NCBI GenBank assembly: GCA_030686995.1
Contig: CM060707.1
Location: 81,490,972 to 81,554,971 of the forward strand
Origin: Artemisia argyi
Lineage: Eukaryota; Streptophyta; Magnoliopsida; Asterales; Asteraceae
Length of the DNA: 64,000 bases
Direction of reading: 5' to 3'
The position numbers were made by a program, and so were the translations under genes. The notes beneath the pieces are model-generated. The model made no database searches, was not told the origin of the DNA, and saw nothing but the letters and a program-made list of their open reading frames with translations. Shown piece by piece: positions 34,901 to 45,919 of the stretch (its first letter is position 1; every line of letters begins with the position of its first letter).

Positions 34901-36141
34901 AAAGATGAAAAGGGTTAGTTTCTATTAGGAACCCAAGTCATTACTGACTTGTGTTCCCCTTGTGGAGTGACATACTCAAATTCTTTGAGTATGTAATCAC
35001 CACTGTTTTTGAAAACAATATCAAGAATTAGTGTCTTTGATCCCAAAACCTGTGTTGGATTTTCATCAACACTCCCTTTTTCTCCCTTACTTGCAGAAAG
35101 TACAGTTTGTCCCCCATCAGTACTTTCTTTCTTAACCCATTTAGTTTTAACAGTTGGTGGTGGGTTCTTTGATCTAGGTGCTCTTCTTGAGGTGTAAGGC
35201 CTTCTAGGTTTATAGGAATTAAATCTCCTTGCTCTTACATTAGAACCAGTGCAAGAAGTACCTTGATTGGGTGAATACTTAGCAGTATTTTGAGAAGGTA
35301 CTGGTGGTATTGAAAAAGGTCTACTCTGGTGAGGGTAACTATAGTCTTTTGAGAAATTACTATGGTTAACCCTATGTGAATGATTCCAAACTGGTTTATT
35401 CTCCCTTGACTTGTGGTTAGTGGACTTGGGAATTTACTTAAATATTCTGAGTGTAAGTTATAATCCTTAATCAAATGATTAGGACTATAGCAAACAAAAC
35501 ATAACTTTTGATCCCCAAATCCTCTTCCATTAGTTCTATGACCAAAACTAGCTTGACTTTTGGGTGAATTTTGAAAAGGTTTTCTAAAGTTAGCAGTATT
35601 TTGAAAAGTTTTTCTTGAGGATACTGCTGGTTGTCCAGTAGTACTTTGAGAAGTTTTTGGAAGTACTGCTTGTTTGGAAAACACTTTATCACTCCCTGAA
35701 CCCTTGTTATCATCCCTAGGTTTCTCAAATGATTCTCTTAAGGATTTAGAACAAAATGGACTTGAATTAGATTGACCTGTAAGCTTCTTCCTAAACTCCA
35801 AATTGTCTACTCCAAAACAAGAAACATCTGTCCTAGGTGGTTGAAAACTACCAGTGGGTGGGGGAACTTCATTGTATCCCTTATCTTTCTTAAATTCAGG
35901 AGGTGTTGGACTAAGTGATTCTTCATCACTAGATGTGTTCTTGTAAGCTAATGAATTCTTCATCACTAGTTGAGATCTCCTCTGAATTTATTTGTTCCTT
36001 ATCACTAGTTGGGTTCTCTTCTGAACTACTATACTCAACATCATAACCTAGGCCAGTTTTAATGTTTGCTGTTCTTTGTTTCTCTACAAAACTAACATGT
36101 GACAGGCATGATTCTTTCCAACTAGCAAGTTTTGCTAACAA
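34901..36141 (-). pseudogene. Gag C-terminal region with second, degenerate zinc knuckle
   Basis: 35966-35235 is open, Ser/Pro/Lys-rich, and contains a CFVCYSPNHLIKDY motif. It resembles a CCHC knuckle in which the last Cys is Tyr. 36141-35929 is an overlapping acidic Ser/Glu-rich block. 35234-34901 continues the basic Arg/Pro-rich region up to the protease, broken by stops. Many CAAAGTACT words encode Gln-Ser-Thr here. Confidence 0.7.
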
Positions 36142-36150
36142 CTTATCCCT

Positions 36151-37826
36151 TTATTTAGTGACCTTTTCAAGTTCAGACACCTTACATCCTAACTTCCATT
36201 CACTCAGCTTTAATTGATAGTCTTGTTGCTCATATTTTTCTGCCCAAGCCATTTCATTATTTTCATGAGTGATTATTTTGGCTTCCATTGACTCTAAAGT
36301 CAATTGATAACCAACTACTTCAGACCTAGCCCTTCTAAAATTATCTCTTTCAGTCTCATATTCTTTAAGCAGTTTTTGATAACAATTACTACATTCATAG
36401 CATACCTCAGAGATAGTGGGTGAACTTGGTGAAGTAGCTATCATAGCAATCTGAACAGGTTCTTCTTCACTTTCCATGCTCCAATCAAAGATTCCTAGAC
36501 CATCTCTTGACTCCAAAGCAGCAAATCCTGGTTCCTCATCAAAAGTTGTGCTCCAATCAAACTCTTCCAATGCAACCATAGAGTAGGTTACTGTTTCATC
36601 ATCAAATTCATTACTCCAGTCAACTTCTGATAGATTTTCTTGAGCCACCAAAGCTTGTGATTTTGGTTCAGCAATAGGAACTTCCTTTCTTTCAACCTTG
36701 GGTTTTTTAATCATTCTATTTGCCTGATACTTTGCAAACTTGCATTCCCTTACAAAGTGTCCAGTCTTTTGACAATTGAAGCATTCAATCTTAGATTTAT
36801 CAAATGCTATACCCTGCTTAGCTTTAAAATCAATACCTCTTCCTGTTTTGTTCATGAACTTCTTGATCCTTGCAGTAATCATGGCAACCTGCCATCTTAT
36901 GTCAATTTCTTCTAGAGCATCATCATCAATTTGCAAGACATCTTCTTGATATGTAACAGGTAAAGTGGCTTGTTGAGCAAAGAAAGAACATAGAACATCA
37001 TCTGAGTTGGTGTTGTTTGATGGTGATGAAGTGGTAGTGGTCATGGTTGTGCAAGTGTGCTGTTTATCTTCAACAGTACTTTGGACAGAGTAAGCAGTAC
37101 TTTTAGTGGAAGTACTGCCTTTGTTTTTAGAAGACACAAAAGCAATGTTATGAGTTTTCTGATGAGAACTTGAACCTATGTTACCCTTCATCTCATGCTT
37201 ATATACCTTTAAATTATTGTAGAGATCATCAAAGTCCATAGAATCCAAACCAGGTTGTCCTCTAATCATAGTAGCAACCACATCCATGCAGATGGCAAAC
37301 TTCTCAAGAACTTCAAGTTTGCATCTTCAACAGATGCCTTTGCTCCATATAACTCTAGCATACTAAGTTGATTTTGATATCTGTCATAGGCAGAGTCAAG
37401 GCCTTCTCTTTCACCAATAGTGAATGTTTCAAATTGTTGCTTCAATAGGTTTCTATGCATCTTCTTGGAAGCATCATTACCTCCAAATCTTGTCTTAATA
37501 GCAGCCCATAGTTGTTTTGCATCCTTAGCATCATGAAACTTTAGTAGGTGACCATCAGGAATAGCAGACAGCAGTTTGTTAAGAGCTTTGTCTTGATTTC
37601 TTTTTGTAACTGCTGGCATGGTTGGCTTTGGTGGTGTAGGTTGTCCTTCAACTGATACAGGTTCTTCAATGTCAACATTACCATTAACAATCACATCCCA
37701 TAGAGCATGGTCTGTGATAGCAATGTACTGCCTCATCTTCATGCTCCATAGATCATACTCTCCCTTCTTGACAATAGGAATTCTGATTGAGGTGATGGAT
37801 GGAACTGGTGCAACTTCAGTCGACAT
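36151..37826 (-). pseudogene. Sirevirus gag
   Basis: 37826-37266 starts MSTEVAPVPS and has the Copia Gag core YDLWSMKMRQYIAITDHALW, with KALNKLLSAIPDGHL and QLWAAIKTRFGGN (UBN2-type domain). A frameshift near 37280 moves to 37287-36151, which carries DFDDLYNNLKVYKHEMKG, the CCHC zinc knuckle CFNCQKTGHFVRECKFAKYQ, and acidic WSNEFDDE/WSTTFDEE/WSMESEEE repeats. It ends at a stop at 36151 inside a predicted coiled coil. Gag forms the virus-like particle and binds RNA. The ATG at 37826 lies 64 bases past the primer site, a normal leader length. Confidence 0.88.
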
Positions 37827-37889
37827 CTTTTAGGGTTTGTAGTAAAAATCGGTTTTAAGGGTTTCTTCTTAATCAGAGTTTCCACACAA

Positions 37890-37901
37890 GCTCTGATACC
37901 A
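37890..37901 (-). other. Primer binding site, initiator tRNA-Met type
   Basis: The minus strand reads TGGTATCAGAGC two bases after the end of the 5' LTR. This is the usual Ty1/Copia site complementary to the 3' end of tRNA-iMet. Confidence 0.95.
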
Positions 37902-37903
37902 CT

Positions 37904-38411
37904 TGTTGGATCGATATACTCTGACCAAACTAACTATGTAGCTTGTAATAGGTTTAACAATCTTGAACAAATCCAAAACTATTAATATTGAAACACTGAT
38001 ATAACTTTATTAAGTATGCGGAATCTACTTCAACAAAGCTAAGAAGAACTTCAATGATTATATTAAAACCAAACTTTGAACCTGTTTTCTATACAGATTC
38101 ACTAACAACCCTAATAAGTCTTTAATCGTATTCTAAAGTATTCGTACTAATAAGCATATGTCTAATACCATCCTAAGGCTCCTTTTATAGGCACAAGGAA
38201 AACCTTAAGTCGATTTACAATACTTGAACGACAAGTAAACTAATTCTAAACTATTCTAATAACTTTGCATTACAATCCTTTCACGATATTGAATAACAAT
38301 CCTTTATCATAGAAGTACTTTAAGTTTTTTCATGCACGAGCAGTACTTTGACTTTTCAACATAAGCAGTACTTTGATCTTCAGAAGTACTTTTGATCTTC
38401 ATATCCCAACA
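37904..38411 (-). repeat. Sirevirus 5' LTR
   Basis: 508 bp, TGTTGG...CCAACA in plus coordinates, flanked by TSD GTCTT at 38412-38416. The reverse complement of TATAAAAG at 38182-38189 is the likely promoter. The U3 side has the same AGTACTTT cluster as the other LTR. Confidence 0.95.
38182..38189 (-). promoter_or_regulatory. TATA box of the Sirevirus 5' LTR
   Basis: CTATAAAAGG context on the minus strand, conserved in both LTRs, about 350 bases upstream of gag. Confidence 0.7.
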
Positions 38412-39120
38412 GTCTTTCTCATTTAGAAACTGCCATCTCCATTTACCAAGAAGACTAAAATTTTTTGCTTTAATGATCCCAACTCCTAAGCCTCCGTCTT
38501 TCTTATTTGCTAAAATCTTTTGCCAACGAACCTAAACAATCTTTTTTTCATTATCTTTAAAACTCCGAAAGAAGTGTCTCCTTAAAGATTCAATAGCAGA
38601 GATAACTGAATTAGGAGCTCTAAAGATAGATAAATTGTATAGAGGAAGGCTTCCTAAAACCGTTTTGACAAGAGTTAGGTGGTGTTTGTTTTTTAAGATG
38701 CTCTGAATCTGAATCTGAACCGCACATCTGAATCTGAATCTGAGGCATAAATGTCTGAATCTAACCGCATCTGAACAGGAAAAAAACTCGTGTTTGAACC
38801 GCACATTTGCTTGCTTGTACTATTTTTTTTGGGTGTTAGCAAGAGGCAACAAGAGGCATTCAGACACCCCTCTCAAGTCTAGACCATTAAGATCTTACTG
38901 CCTCTGAACGCGTCTGAACGGGAAAAAAAATGGCCTGAACGACCGAAATGTTTGACCGCGTCTGAATGGTTCAGATTAAGAGGTTGTTAAGAGCCTCTTT
39001 ATGAAAAACAAACACCACCTTAGTCTCCCGCCAATAGAGAGGAGATTATTTTCCATGGCGCAAGTTTTTTGTTAGCCTCAAAACAACATCATTCCAAGCG
39101 TTATGTCTTCTCATGGAAGT
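38412..39120 (-). pseudogene. LINE 5' part of the split copy: RT C-terminal region
   Basis: On the minus strand, SIGGRLT from 39040 downward is followed, after a MITE, by LVKTVLGSLPLYNLSIFRAP, then RRHFFRSFKDNEKK and ILANKKDGGLGVG. These are hallmark plant LINE RT-thumb sequences. It reads directly into 9553-8345 once the Copia element and one GTCTT are removed. Coding homology fades above about 39120, so the copy is 5'-truncated. It is non-functional. Confidence 0.85.
38678..39019. mobile_element. Tourist-like (PIF/Harbinger) MITE inside the LINE
   Basis: 342 bp. Terminal inverted repeats GGTGGTGTTTGTTTTT and its complement, flanked by TTA at 38675-38677 and 39020-39022. The interior has repeated CTGAATCTGAA and GCGTCTGAACGG words. 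It lies within the LINE coding sequence. Confidence 0.9.
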
Positions 39121-39399
39121 GCAATGTTAGTTGTCTTTTAAAGTCATTGATCCAATGAAGTTCATAGCTCACAGTTACACTAACTTCATGCTACAACATT
39201 TTTGAGGATCGAATTGACATTACAATCACTTTCAAAACACCAAGATCGAAGAACAAGATCGATCATCATGAGCATACAAGCATCCTTCTACCTTTTGATG
39301 ATTAATTTGAACCGATGTTACTATTATTAACCAAGCAACTCATTGCTTCCTTTAAACAATGAATCAACTCAGCGCAATCATATCTTCCGCCAAAAGATT

Positions 39400-40259
39400 T
39401 AATCGGTTGTCACAACATATTGAAGCTTTTACAACCATGCTTTCCATCAGCTCGATTACCATTCAAAAAAATTACATTAATCTCATCGCTTTCAGAAGGC
39501 AAGTTTTCGTGTTGGTATTCACTTTCTAAGGTTGTTTGTTTTAGCTCCTTCAACCTTTGAACCACTTTTGCTAGTAGAGATGCTTTATCTGTCTATCAAG
39601 TTTTAATACAAGGTTTCATACAAATTAACATATGCTATTTAGTAAGTAATTTAGTGATTAAAAACAGCATGAACCTTTTAAAAAAGTAAACAAACCCTAG
39701 GTAACCAAAGTCAAATAACTTTACTAATATTACATGAACTACAAAAAGAGTTTGTTAATGTGATTTGGATCCCTAAAAAGCTTAAAAGATGTTCTACAGT
39801 AAAGCTCAAAAATCAATCATCAATAGTTATACGTAAATCATATATCAACAAGTTCAAAAATCACTCTTTAATTGAAGGCGAGTTTTACTTATTATCAACG
39901 TTTTTGCAAGAAAAAAAATCAATTATAGAGAATAATTAATAAGGATATATATGATGCTTGATCCTATAACATGTAACTAATTAGACATTTGGTTACGCCC
40001 TATGCCATGTCGGTACTTATAAAAACTTCAATATGAATCGAAAATGATAAAGGAGGGAAACTTTTACTTTAGAATTGCAAGAAAGAAGTGTTCGAAGCCC
40101 ATTAAGATGCGAATTGATATGTTCTCTCCTATGCTTCTCTGCCTCTTTGTGATTGATTTTAGCTGAAGAGATCGAATGACGAGATTGATGTAGCAAAATG
40201 TGACGAATCCGTATTTCACGAGTACTGATCACAATCGTAGTGATCAAATGGGTTGTCAT
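39400..40259 (-). pseudogene. bHLH transcription factor gene, decayed
   Basis: Exon 1 (about 40259-40068, minus) encodes a basic helix-loop-helix start: KINHKEAEKHRREHINSHL and LRTLLSCNSK, ending at a GTAAAAG donor. After an intron of about 475 bases, exon 2 opens at 39592 after GATAG with TDKASLLAKVVQRLKELK, in the correct phase. A region like the C-terminal ACT-like part follows (LPSESDEINVIFLNG), then a frameshift near 39425 (KASICCDNRLNLLAED continues in another frame) and a second break. Two basic-region Arg are His (family pattern EKRRRERI), both explainable by C-to-T changes. It resembles the AtbHLH30/106/107 group; that placement is from memory. No credible start codon with a normal N-terminus was found. 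Confidence 0.72.
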
Positions 40260-40827
40260 TTGTTATGTGATATTGGAAGTGCGAATGCATGTTTTGTTGT
40301 GAGTTTTATAAGAAAATGTTTGTGTACAACCTGTGTTTCGATTTAATTATGATGTGCAAGCTTTTTAATGGATGGTCGACATGCTTGTTTTTTCTCGTGC
40401 TTTTTTTTGGGTCCCTTTTCAGGTAGACAGATAGTTATATTATGGAGTAAGTTCATTATGAAAATTTACCGTGTTTGTGTCCCTTATGTTGTATCCATGC
40501 ACGTGAAACTTATGATTTTGAGATAAAAACGCATTGGACCTAAAAACGTGCTAAAACACTTTCAAGTCACGATTTTGGCTTTTTTTTATTCGTTTCTGTT
40601 GTAACATCTTGTTTAGGGTTATGAAATATGTTATCTAACTCATGTTAAATAACAACCTAACAACACAAACTCAAATTTGCAATAAATTCGAACCAAACAG
40701 TTTCCAAATTCGATTCCAAGAACAAGGTTAAAACATGAAAGTTTTTGACACAAAAACACTATAGATCATCATTAGGCGACGGATACCACATGTTAGATTA
40801 CCCATAACTTATGTTATCATTAGCACA

Positions 40828-40895
<68 letters not shown>

Positions 40896-41082
40896 CGGAG
40901 TCACAGGGGCGGTACTATAATGAGGGCAGTGTGGGCAGTTGACCCCACAAAGTTCATAGTAGATGTTAAGACTTCTATCAATGTCGATTTTCTTCAAATG
41001 ATCATGTTGTACAATTTTTATTATACTCCCATAAGAGAATAAATAGTATAACGGTAAAGCATTAACCAATAGCTACATCTTA
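40260..41082. other. Intergenic, with (GA)n
   Basis: No gene recognised. A (GA)n tract at 40832-40893 is followed by short Gly/Ser-type frames that are artefacts. It may include the upstream region of the bHLH remnant. Confidence 0.4.
40832..40893. repeat. (GA)n microsatellite
   Basis: About 31 GA units, uninterrupted. Confidence 0.95.
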
Positions 41083-41307
41083 GGGCCCGTTTGGTTCGGC
41101 GGAATCCTAAGGATTCTGGTGGAATTGGAATCCAATTCCATTCTATAACGTGTTTGGTTGACAAATTCAAAGAATTTAGAATCTGAATTCCATTCCTTAA
41201 TGTGTTTGGTTGGCAAACGGAATGAAATGAAATTCCTTCAAAATCTCATATATATGGAATTCAACATTCAATGGCATATATGAGAGGATTGTTTACAATT
41301 CAATGGA

Positions 41308-41343
<36 letters not shown>

Positions 41344-41511
41344 GTTACTATTATTCATTTTATTTTTATTATTATTATTTTTATTATAAACGATGATTTA
41401 ATTATTATTGTTATTATTATTAATTTTTATAAATAACCACTTTATTAAGATTTAAAAAAAATATTATTTGTTTAACATTGAATTTAAATTATTACTCGTA
41501 TTTGTTTAAAA

Positions 41512-41565
<54 letters not shown>

Positions 41566-41932
41566 GTAAAAATTATTATTTATTTAAAATTGAATATAAT
41601 TTATTTATAGCTTACTTTTTAATTATTTATTTAATATATTAGTTTATATAATATTATTTAAAAAATTGTTATTATTATTTGATAAGTAATTTATTTATTA
41701 AATAATGCTTAGTTTATTAATCTTAAACTAAAATTAAATTTTAAATATTTTAATATAATTGTTTTTTCTCATTTTCTTTTTCCAACCAAACATGCGTTAG
41801 TATTTGCAAATTTCAATTCCTTCAGATTTTAAATCCCAAGGATTTCAATTTCTAAGATTTCATTCCTTCACATTCCAATTCCTTAAACAGATTCCAATTC
41901 CGTCAAAAACATTCTGCGAACCAAACGAGCCC
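41083..41932. mobile_element. Tourist-like MITE expanded by (TTA)n tracts
   Basis: Ends GGGCCCGTTTGGTTCG and complement CGAACCAAACGAGCCC, flanked by TTA at 41080-41082 and 41933-41935. The arms carry GGAATTCC-type words (GGAATTGGAATCCAATTCC) that pair with each other. The 850-bp length is inflated by TTA tracts at 41309-41343 and 41516-41563. Non-coding. Confidence 0.88.
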
Positions 41933-41933
41933 T

Positions 41934-42000
41934 TAGTCTAATGGTTAAGGACATTCTTTACTTTAAGAAAGATTTAATGTTCGATTTTACACTATTCTAA
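41934..42000 (+). repeat. tRNA-derived SINE-like relic
   Basis: TAGTCTAATGGTTAAGG resembles a pol III A box and TGTTCGATTTT, 44 bases later, a weak B box. The spacing suits a tRNA-derived SINE, and the MITE at 41083-41932 appears inserted at its 5' edge. No clear tail. Confidence 0.35.
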
Positions 42001-42279
42001 ATTTCTGTTTTTGCTTTCTCAATTCGTATTAATATTGATCAGGAAAAATAATTATGTCTTAAATATTGTCCAAATAATTACAACTAGTTTAGTTATAACA
42101 AAACAAATTTACTTTCATTCATAGCAAAATCTTAATCAATAAATGTCAAGTGAGTGACATGACCCCACTTTACATTTTGCTCTCAACTTTGAATTGTCTA
42201 GTACCACCAATTGAGAAATGATGGAATGCATTTATCTTGCACAAAATGAAAAACACACGCACACTCACTCACACCCTCA

Positions 42280-42423
42280 GGGTGGGGGGAGTGCTCCACT
42301 CACCCATTTCTCTTCACTCACTCACAACCAATCCCATTCCGCCACATCATCTCCCACTTTTTCCTTCACTCACTCTTCACTCACTTCATTTTTGGGGGCG
42401 GCACCTTCACTCACCCTTCACTC

Positions 42424-42466
<43 letters not shown>

Positions 42467-43830
42467 CTATTAAAATTTATTTTAAAACTAAAATTTCTTT
42501 AAAATAAATAAACATTACATAATAATATTAAAAAACATAAAATAACATTACATAATACTAAAAAACTAAACTTCATCGGCTTCATCGTCCACCTCGAGGT
42601 ATGGTAATTGTGGAGCGTGAATATGCTCCATAAGATCAAATCGGAGACGAAAATGTGTGTTCTCATTTCGTATCTCGTCTAAGGCTTCGTCGTCAAACAC
42701 CGGTTCGATCGGAGGATCCCGAATATGAACGGGGGATATTGCGTTACCAGATTCATGTAGAATCATGTTGTGCAATATCACACATGTATAAACCAGTTTA
42801 CTAATTCTGGCTACTGTGTACGGTCGTAAGGGTCGTCTCAATACACCCCATCTTTGCTTGAGAACACCAAATGCCCGTTCAACATCCTTTCGAGTCGACT
42901 CTTGTAGTTTTTTTAACTTTCTCTCTTGCGGGTCGGTAGGAAATTTGAACGCTTTAACAAAAGTAGACCATGAAGGATATATGCCATCACAAAGATAGTA
43001 GCCACGCTTGTATGTATGGCCATTCACAACAAATGGGCACTTAGGTGCCGTACCATTACGCTCGGTGAGGAATAGCGGAGATTGCATCACAACATTAATA
43101 TCATTGTTTGAACCCGGTGGACCAAAGAACGCGTGCCATATCCACAAATCTTGAGACGCCACTGCCTCCATCATAATTGTGGGGTATCGATGATCACCCC
43201 TTTTATATTGACCCCTCAATTCGATTGGACAATTCCTCCAATCGAAATGTGTGCAATCTAGGCTACCGATCATACCCGGAATGTGATGTCGAGCTTCGTG
43301 TGCTTCATACAAACATGCAATATCATGGCTTGTTGGCCTACGTAGGTAATCTCGACTGTATATCTGAATAATAGCATCACAAAAAAATTGAAGGCTTTCA
43401 CGTGACGTTCTTTTAGCCATTTGTAAATATTCGTCAAACTCATCTGGAGGATTACCGGTTGCAAGTTGCTTAACGGCAGATGCACATTTTTGTATGGCTG
43501 TAAAACTTTTTTTGTGTCTAGCATCATAACCTTCCTGAAAATACTCGAATCTAGCCTCAATAGCATGTGTGATTTTCAAAAATAAACTTTTAGGCATACG
43601 ATACCTATCTTCAAACACTTGCTCGTTGTATCTTGGTTCTTCACAAAAATAATCACGATGCAATCTTTCTGCAGCGCTGACCCGATCACGTTTCACTGAC
43701 GTACGTGTCGACCTTGCCGTATCTTCCTCTTCATCTGCGTCAATCGCGTTTGCAAAAAACTCGAGACTACTATCGTTAGACCACTCAAACGGCTCGTCTA
43801 ACAATAGCGTCGACCTAATTCTTCTAGGCT

Positions 43831-43866
<36 letters not shown>

Positions 43867-43873
43867 TATCCGT

Positions 43874-43911
<38 letters not shown>

Positions 43912-44149
43912 CGGGTGTGTGTTTTTTTTTTTTTGCTTGTTCTTCCTCTTGCTTCTCACGTATTTAAATCAAACAAAAAAGAGCCGTTTAAGCATACACG
44001 CTCCTCTCCAACGTTCATATTCTCCTCTCCCGCATGCGTGGTATTTCCACTCAAAACCTCTCCCCGTGCGGGGTTCCCCGCGAGGCGGCGGTGTTCCCGT
44101 GCGGGGGTTCACCTTCCCCGCTTCCTCCCCGCACCCACTCCCTCTCCTC
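42280..44149 (-). mobile_element. PIF/Harbinger element with intact transposase
   Basis: 1870 bp. Left end GGGTGGGGGGAGTG and right end CACTCCCTCTCCTC form imperfect inverted repeats, flanked by TCA at 42277-42279 and 44150-44152. It contains a single transposase gene and three long T-runs (42426-42462, 43834-43865, 43877-43908). The usual second Harbinger gene (Myb-like ORF1) is missing. The right 150 bases include a GC-rich block (GAACCCCCGCACGGGAACAC on the minus strand) identical to the left part of the 299-bp MITE at 51865-52163, so that MITE derives from this family. Confidence 0.88.
42566..43834 (-). CDS. PIF/Harbinger transposase (422 aa)
   Basis: Open from ATG at 43834 to the stop at 42566 with no defect. 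It shows the DDE_Tnp_4/plant-transposon fold motifs. IGSLDCTHFDW gives the first catalytic Asp (193), PGSNNDINV the second (245), and RKDVERAFGVLKQRW the Glu (319). The conserved GYYLCDGIYPSW lies at 278-289. The N-terminal third includes RYRMPKSLFLKITHAI, the usual helical DNA-binding region. Length is normal (400-450). The enzyme cuts and pastes DNA between terminal inverted repeats with a 3-bp target duplication and normally needs the element-encoded Myb-like ORF1 protein as partner. A run of T/A directly precedes the ATG. It could be either a live transposase or a domesticated relative; the surrounding TIRs and TSD favour a live transposon. Confidence 0.92.
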
Positions 44150-44152
44150 TCA

Positions 44153-45416
44153 CAAATAAGACTTATACATGAGAGACGCCCAAAGTGAGCTTTGGTCGGC
44201 TTAGGAATTATATTGGAATTGGACTTAATATTGAACAAGGCTTGTAGTCGATAACTTCTAACCTATTAACTTAAGTAAGTCCATAAGCCCACTTACTAAC
44301 ATATAACGCTATTACAAATAAACAAGGTTCATATTTTATAAATGACCATTACTTTCTATATAATATTAATGTTAACAATCATTGATTATTTGTTTAAAAA
44401 ATATTGAACTTATACAATGTATTCATCTAAAATTCCTCCCCCGCTATTTAGGTGGATTGTTTTCGTAGCCAAAATAATCATTCAAAAGTCGTTGTTCTGC
44501 AACCTTTCGTTCACGTTGTATGTTTATCCTGGTACGAGGACTCGAACTCTCGGCTTCTTTATTACCCAAAACATGAAATTGTTCATAAAATTTAAAATAC
44601 CGTATATATCTATCCGCATCGTCTTAAAGTAATGATCGTAATGATCATATTTGTTGGGAATTATAGCATTTTTAAGGTAATAAAAGGTAAATACCGTTGA
44701 TATGTGTATGTAAAGTGTGTGTAAAATTTTAAATTAAAAGATATTTATATAATTTTTAAAAGGTAAAAAAGTGAAAAAAATTATTTGTTTGATAAAAAGA
44801 ACCTACCCAAAGTTCCCTTTTTTATAATCTGTTACATAAAGTTTAAATTTGAAAATAAAAATAAAAATAATAAAAATATGGATAACGTGGGCTGACAATA
44901 TGGCGCCAAAAACATAAGATGCGACTCGCAATGGCGAGCTCGCGTTGTAGGTTCGCGCAACCCTTTCCAGCTACCGTCTATCAACACCGAGCGCTCTTAT
45001 GATACAAGGACTCGTCATTTAATATGAAACAACACAGTTTTCTTGGAAGAAAGAAAATGTTAGAGAGATAGGGAGTAGATAGGAATAATAATGATTGTCG
45101 TGGTGGCCAACATTGATGTGTCGGGACGACTAGTAACACCACGCCGGTCGTCAGTAGCATTTTAGCAGTGCACGTCTCTCCGACAATTTTATATCCTTTA
45201 TTACTGCAATTGGTCAGTAATTGTCTCCTACTGTTAATTCCCAACTTTGCTTCTTTTCATAGTTCATACACTTCCGTATCACCCCACCAAAAATACTGTC
45301 TACAGTCTACACAACATAAATGAACGTTGAACTAACGTGTGAGATTTGTTTAAAAATGGTACAAGCTTGTAATATTTTCTAATGTTTACATTATTTTCAG
45401 AAAATAACAGTGTTAA
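44153..45416. other. Intergenic, no gene recognised
   Basis: AT-rich. A GAGTTCGAGTCCTCG word on the minus strand near 44535 resembles a tRNA B box, but no companion A box was convincing. ATGGCGCCAAA at 44899-44909 resembles half of the palindromes at 47565 and 50351. Confidence 0.4.
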
Positions 45417-45620
45417 ATCACATGGGGTGACCAAGTGGTTTGGATTTGATCTCTTGAGTGGTTAAAGTTTTTGGAAGTCCGAGGTTTAAATCTTGGAAAG
45501 AAAATTAATTCCCATGTGACCACGGAGGTTCACCTGCGATGATTCCGGGCTATTCAAAAAAATAGTCACCCCGAGGGCTCGCAATATCGAGTCAGGACCC
45601 AGGTAAAAAAGAAAAAAAAA
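45417..45620 (+). mobile_element. tRNA-derived SINE
   Basis: Begins near GGGGTGACCAAGTGGTTTGG (A-box-like) with GAGGTTTAAATCTTGG (B-box-like) 45 bases later. A body follows with CCACGGAGGTTCACCTGCG, GGGCTCGCAATATCGAGTC and GGACCCAGG, ending in an A-rich tail at 45605-45620. The words CAGTGTTAA before and CAGCGTTAA after (45408-45416, 45623-45631) are a candidate TSD with one mismatch. The layout matches a known plant SINE type. Non-coding. Confidence 0.75.
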
Positions 45621-45919
45621 ATCAGCGTTAACGTATCAAAGTAATTAACAAATCAACAAAATTAAATTGTTCAAGTGTGAAAATAATAAGTTAACTCTTG
45701 ATCTACCCGTGCCTAGGAAAAAAAAAATAAATCATAAACAAGTATTCCTAAACTATAATTAATTTGAACATGCTTTTAATCTTTTGGTCTTTAGCTTTAT
45801 ACTGTATTTAAACTCGAGTTATTTTACATATAAAATTTTTGTCATACATTAAAGGACAAATTTAGCCGCTGAATATTTTTGTTGAGAAAAAAATAGAATA
45901 TTAATTAATATTTAAATTA

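Larger units (their letters stand above)
9554..38411 (-). mobile_element. Sirevirus-like Ty1/Copia element, full span, multiply interrupted
   Basis: Direct LTRs at 9554-10072 and 37904-38411 both run TGTTGG...CCAACA. The 5-bp TSD GTCTT lies at 9549-9553 and 38412-38416. On the minus strand the order is LTR, tRNA-iMet primer site, gag, protease, integrase, RT, RNase H, an extra ORF, polypurine tract, LTR. The Copia domain order and the long extra ORF downstream of pol point to the Sirevirus lineage. Three elements inserted later at 10105-11546, 15186-26544 and 26616-31001. Without them the element is about 11.7 kb. The coding part is full of stops and frameshifts, so this copy is not autonomous now. 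Confidence 0.9.

Noticed and set aside
40832..40893. Open frame through the (GA)n tract
   Set aside because: Any frame across a long dinucleotide repeat is open. The flanks show no protein similarity.
44520..44550. tRNA or SINE on the minus strand (GAGTTCGAGTCCTCG)
   Set aside because: The B-box-like word lacks a pairing T-stem, and no A box at the right distance was convincing.
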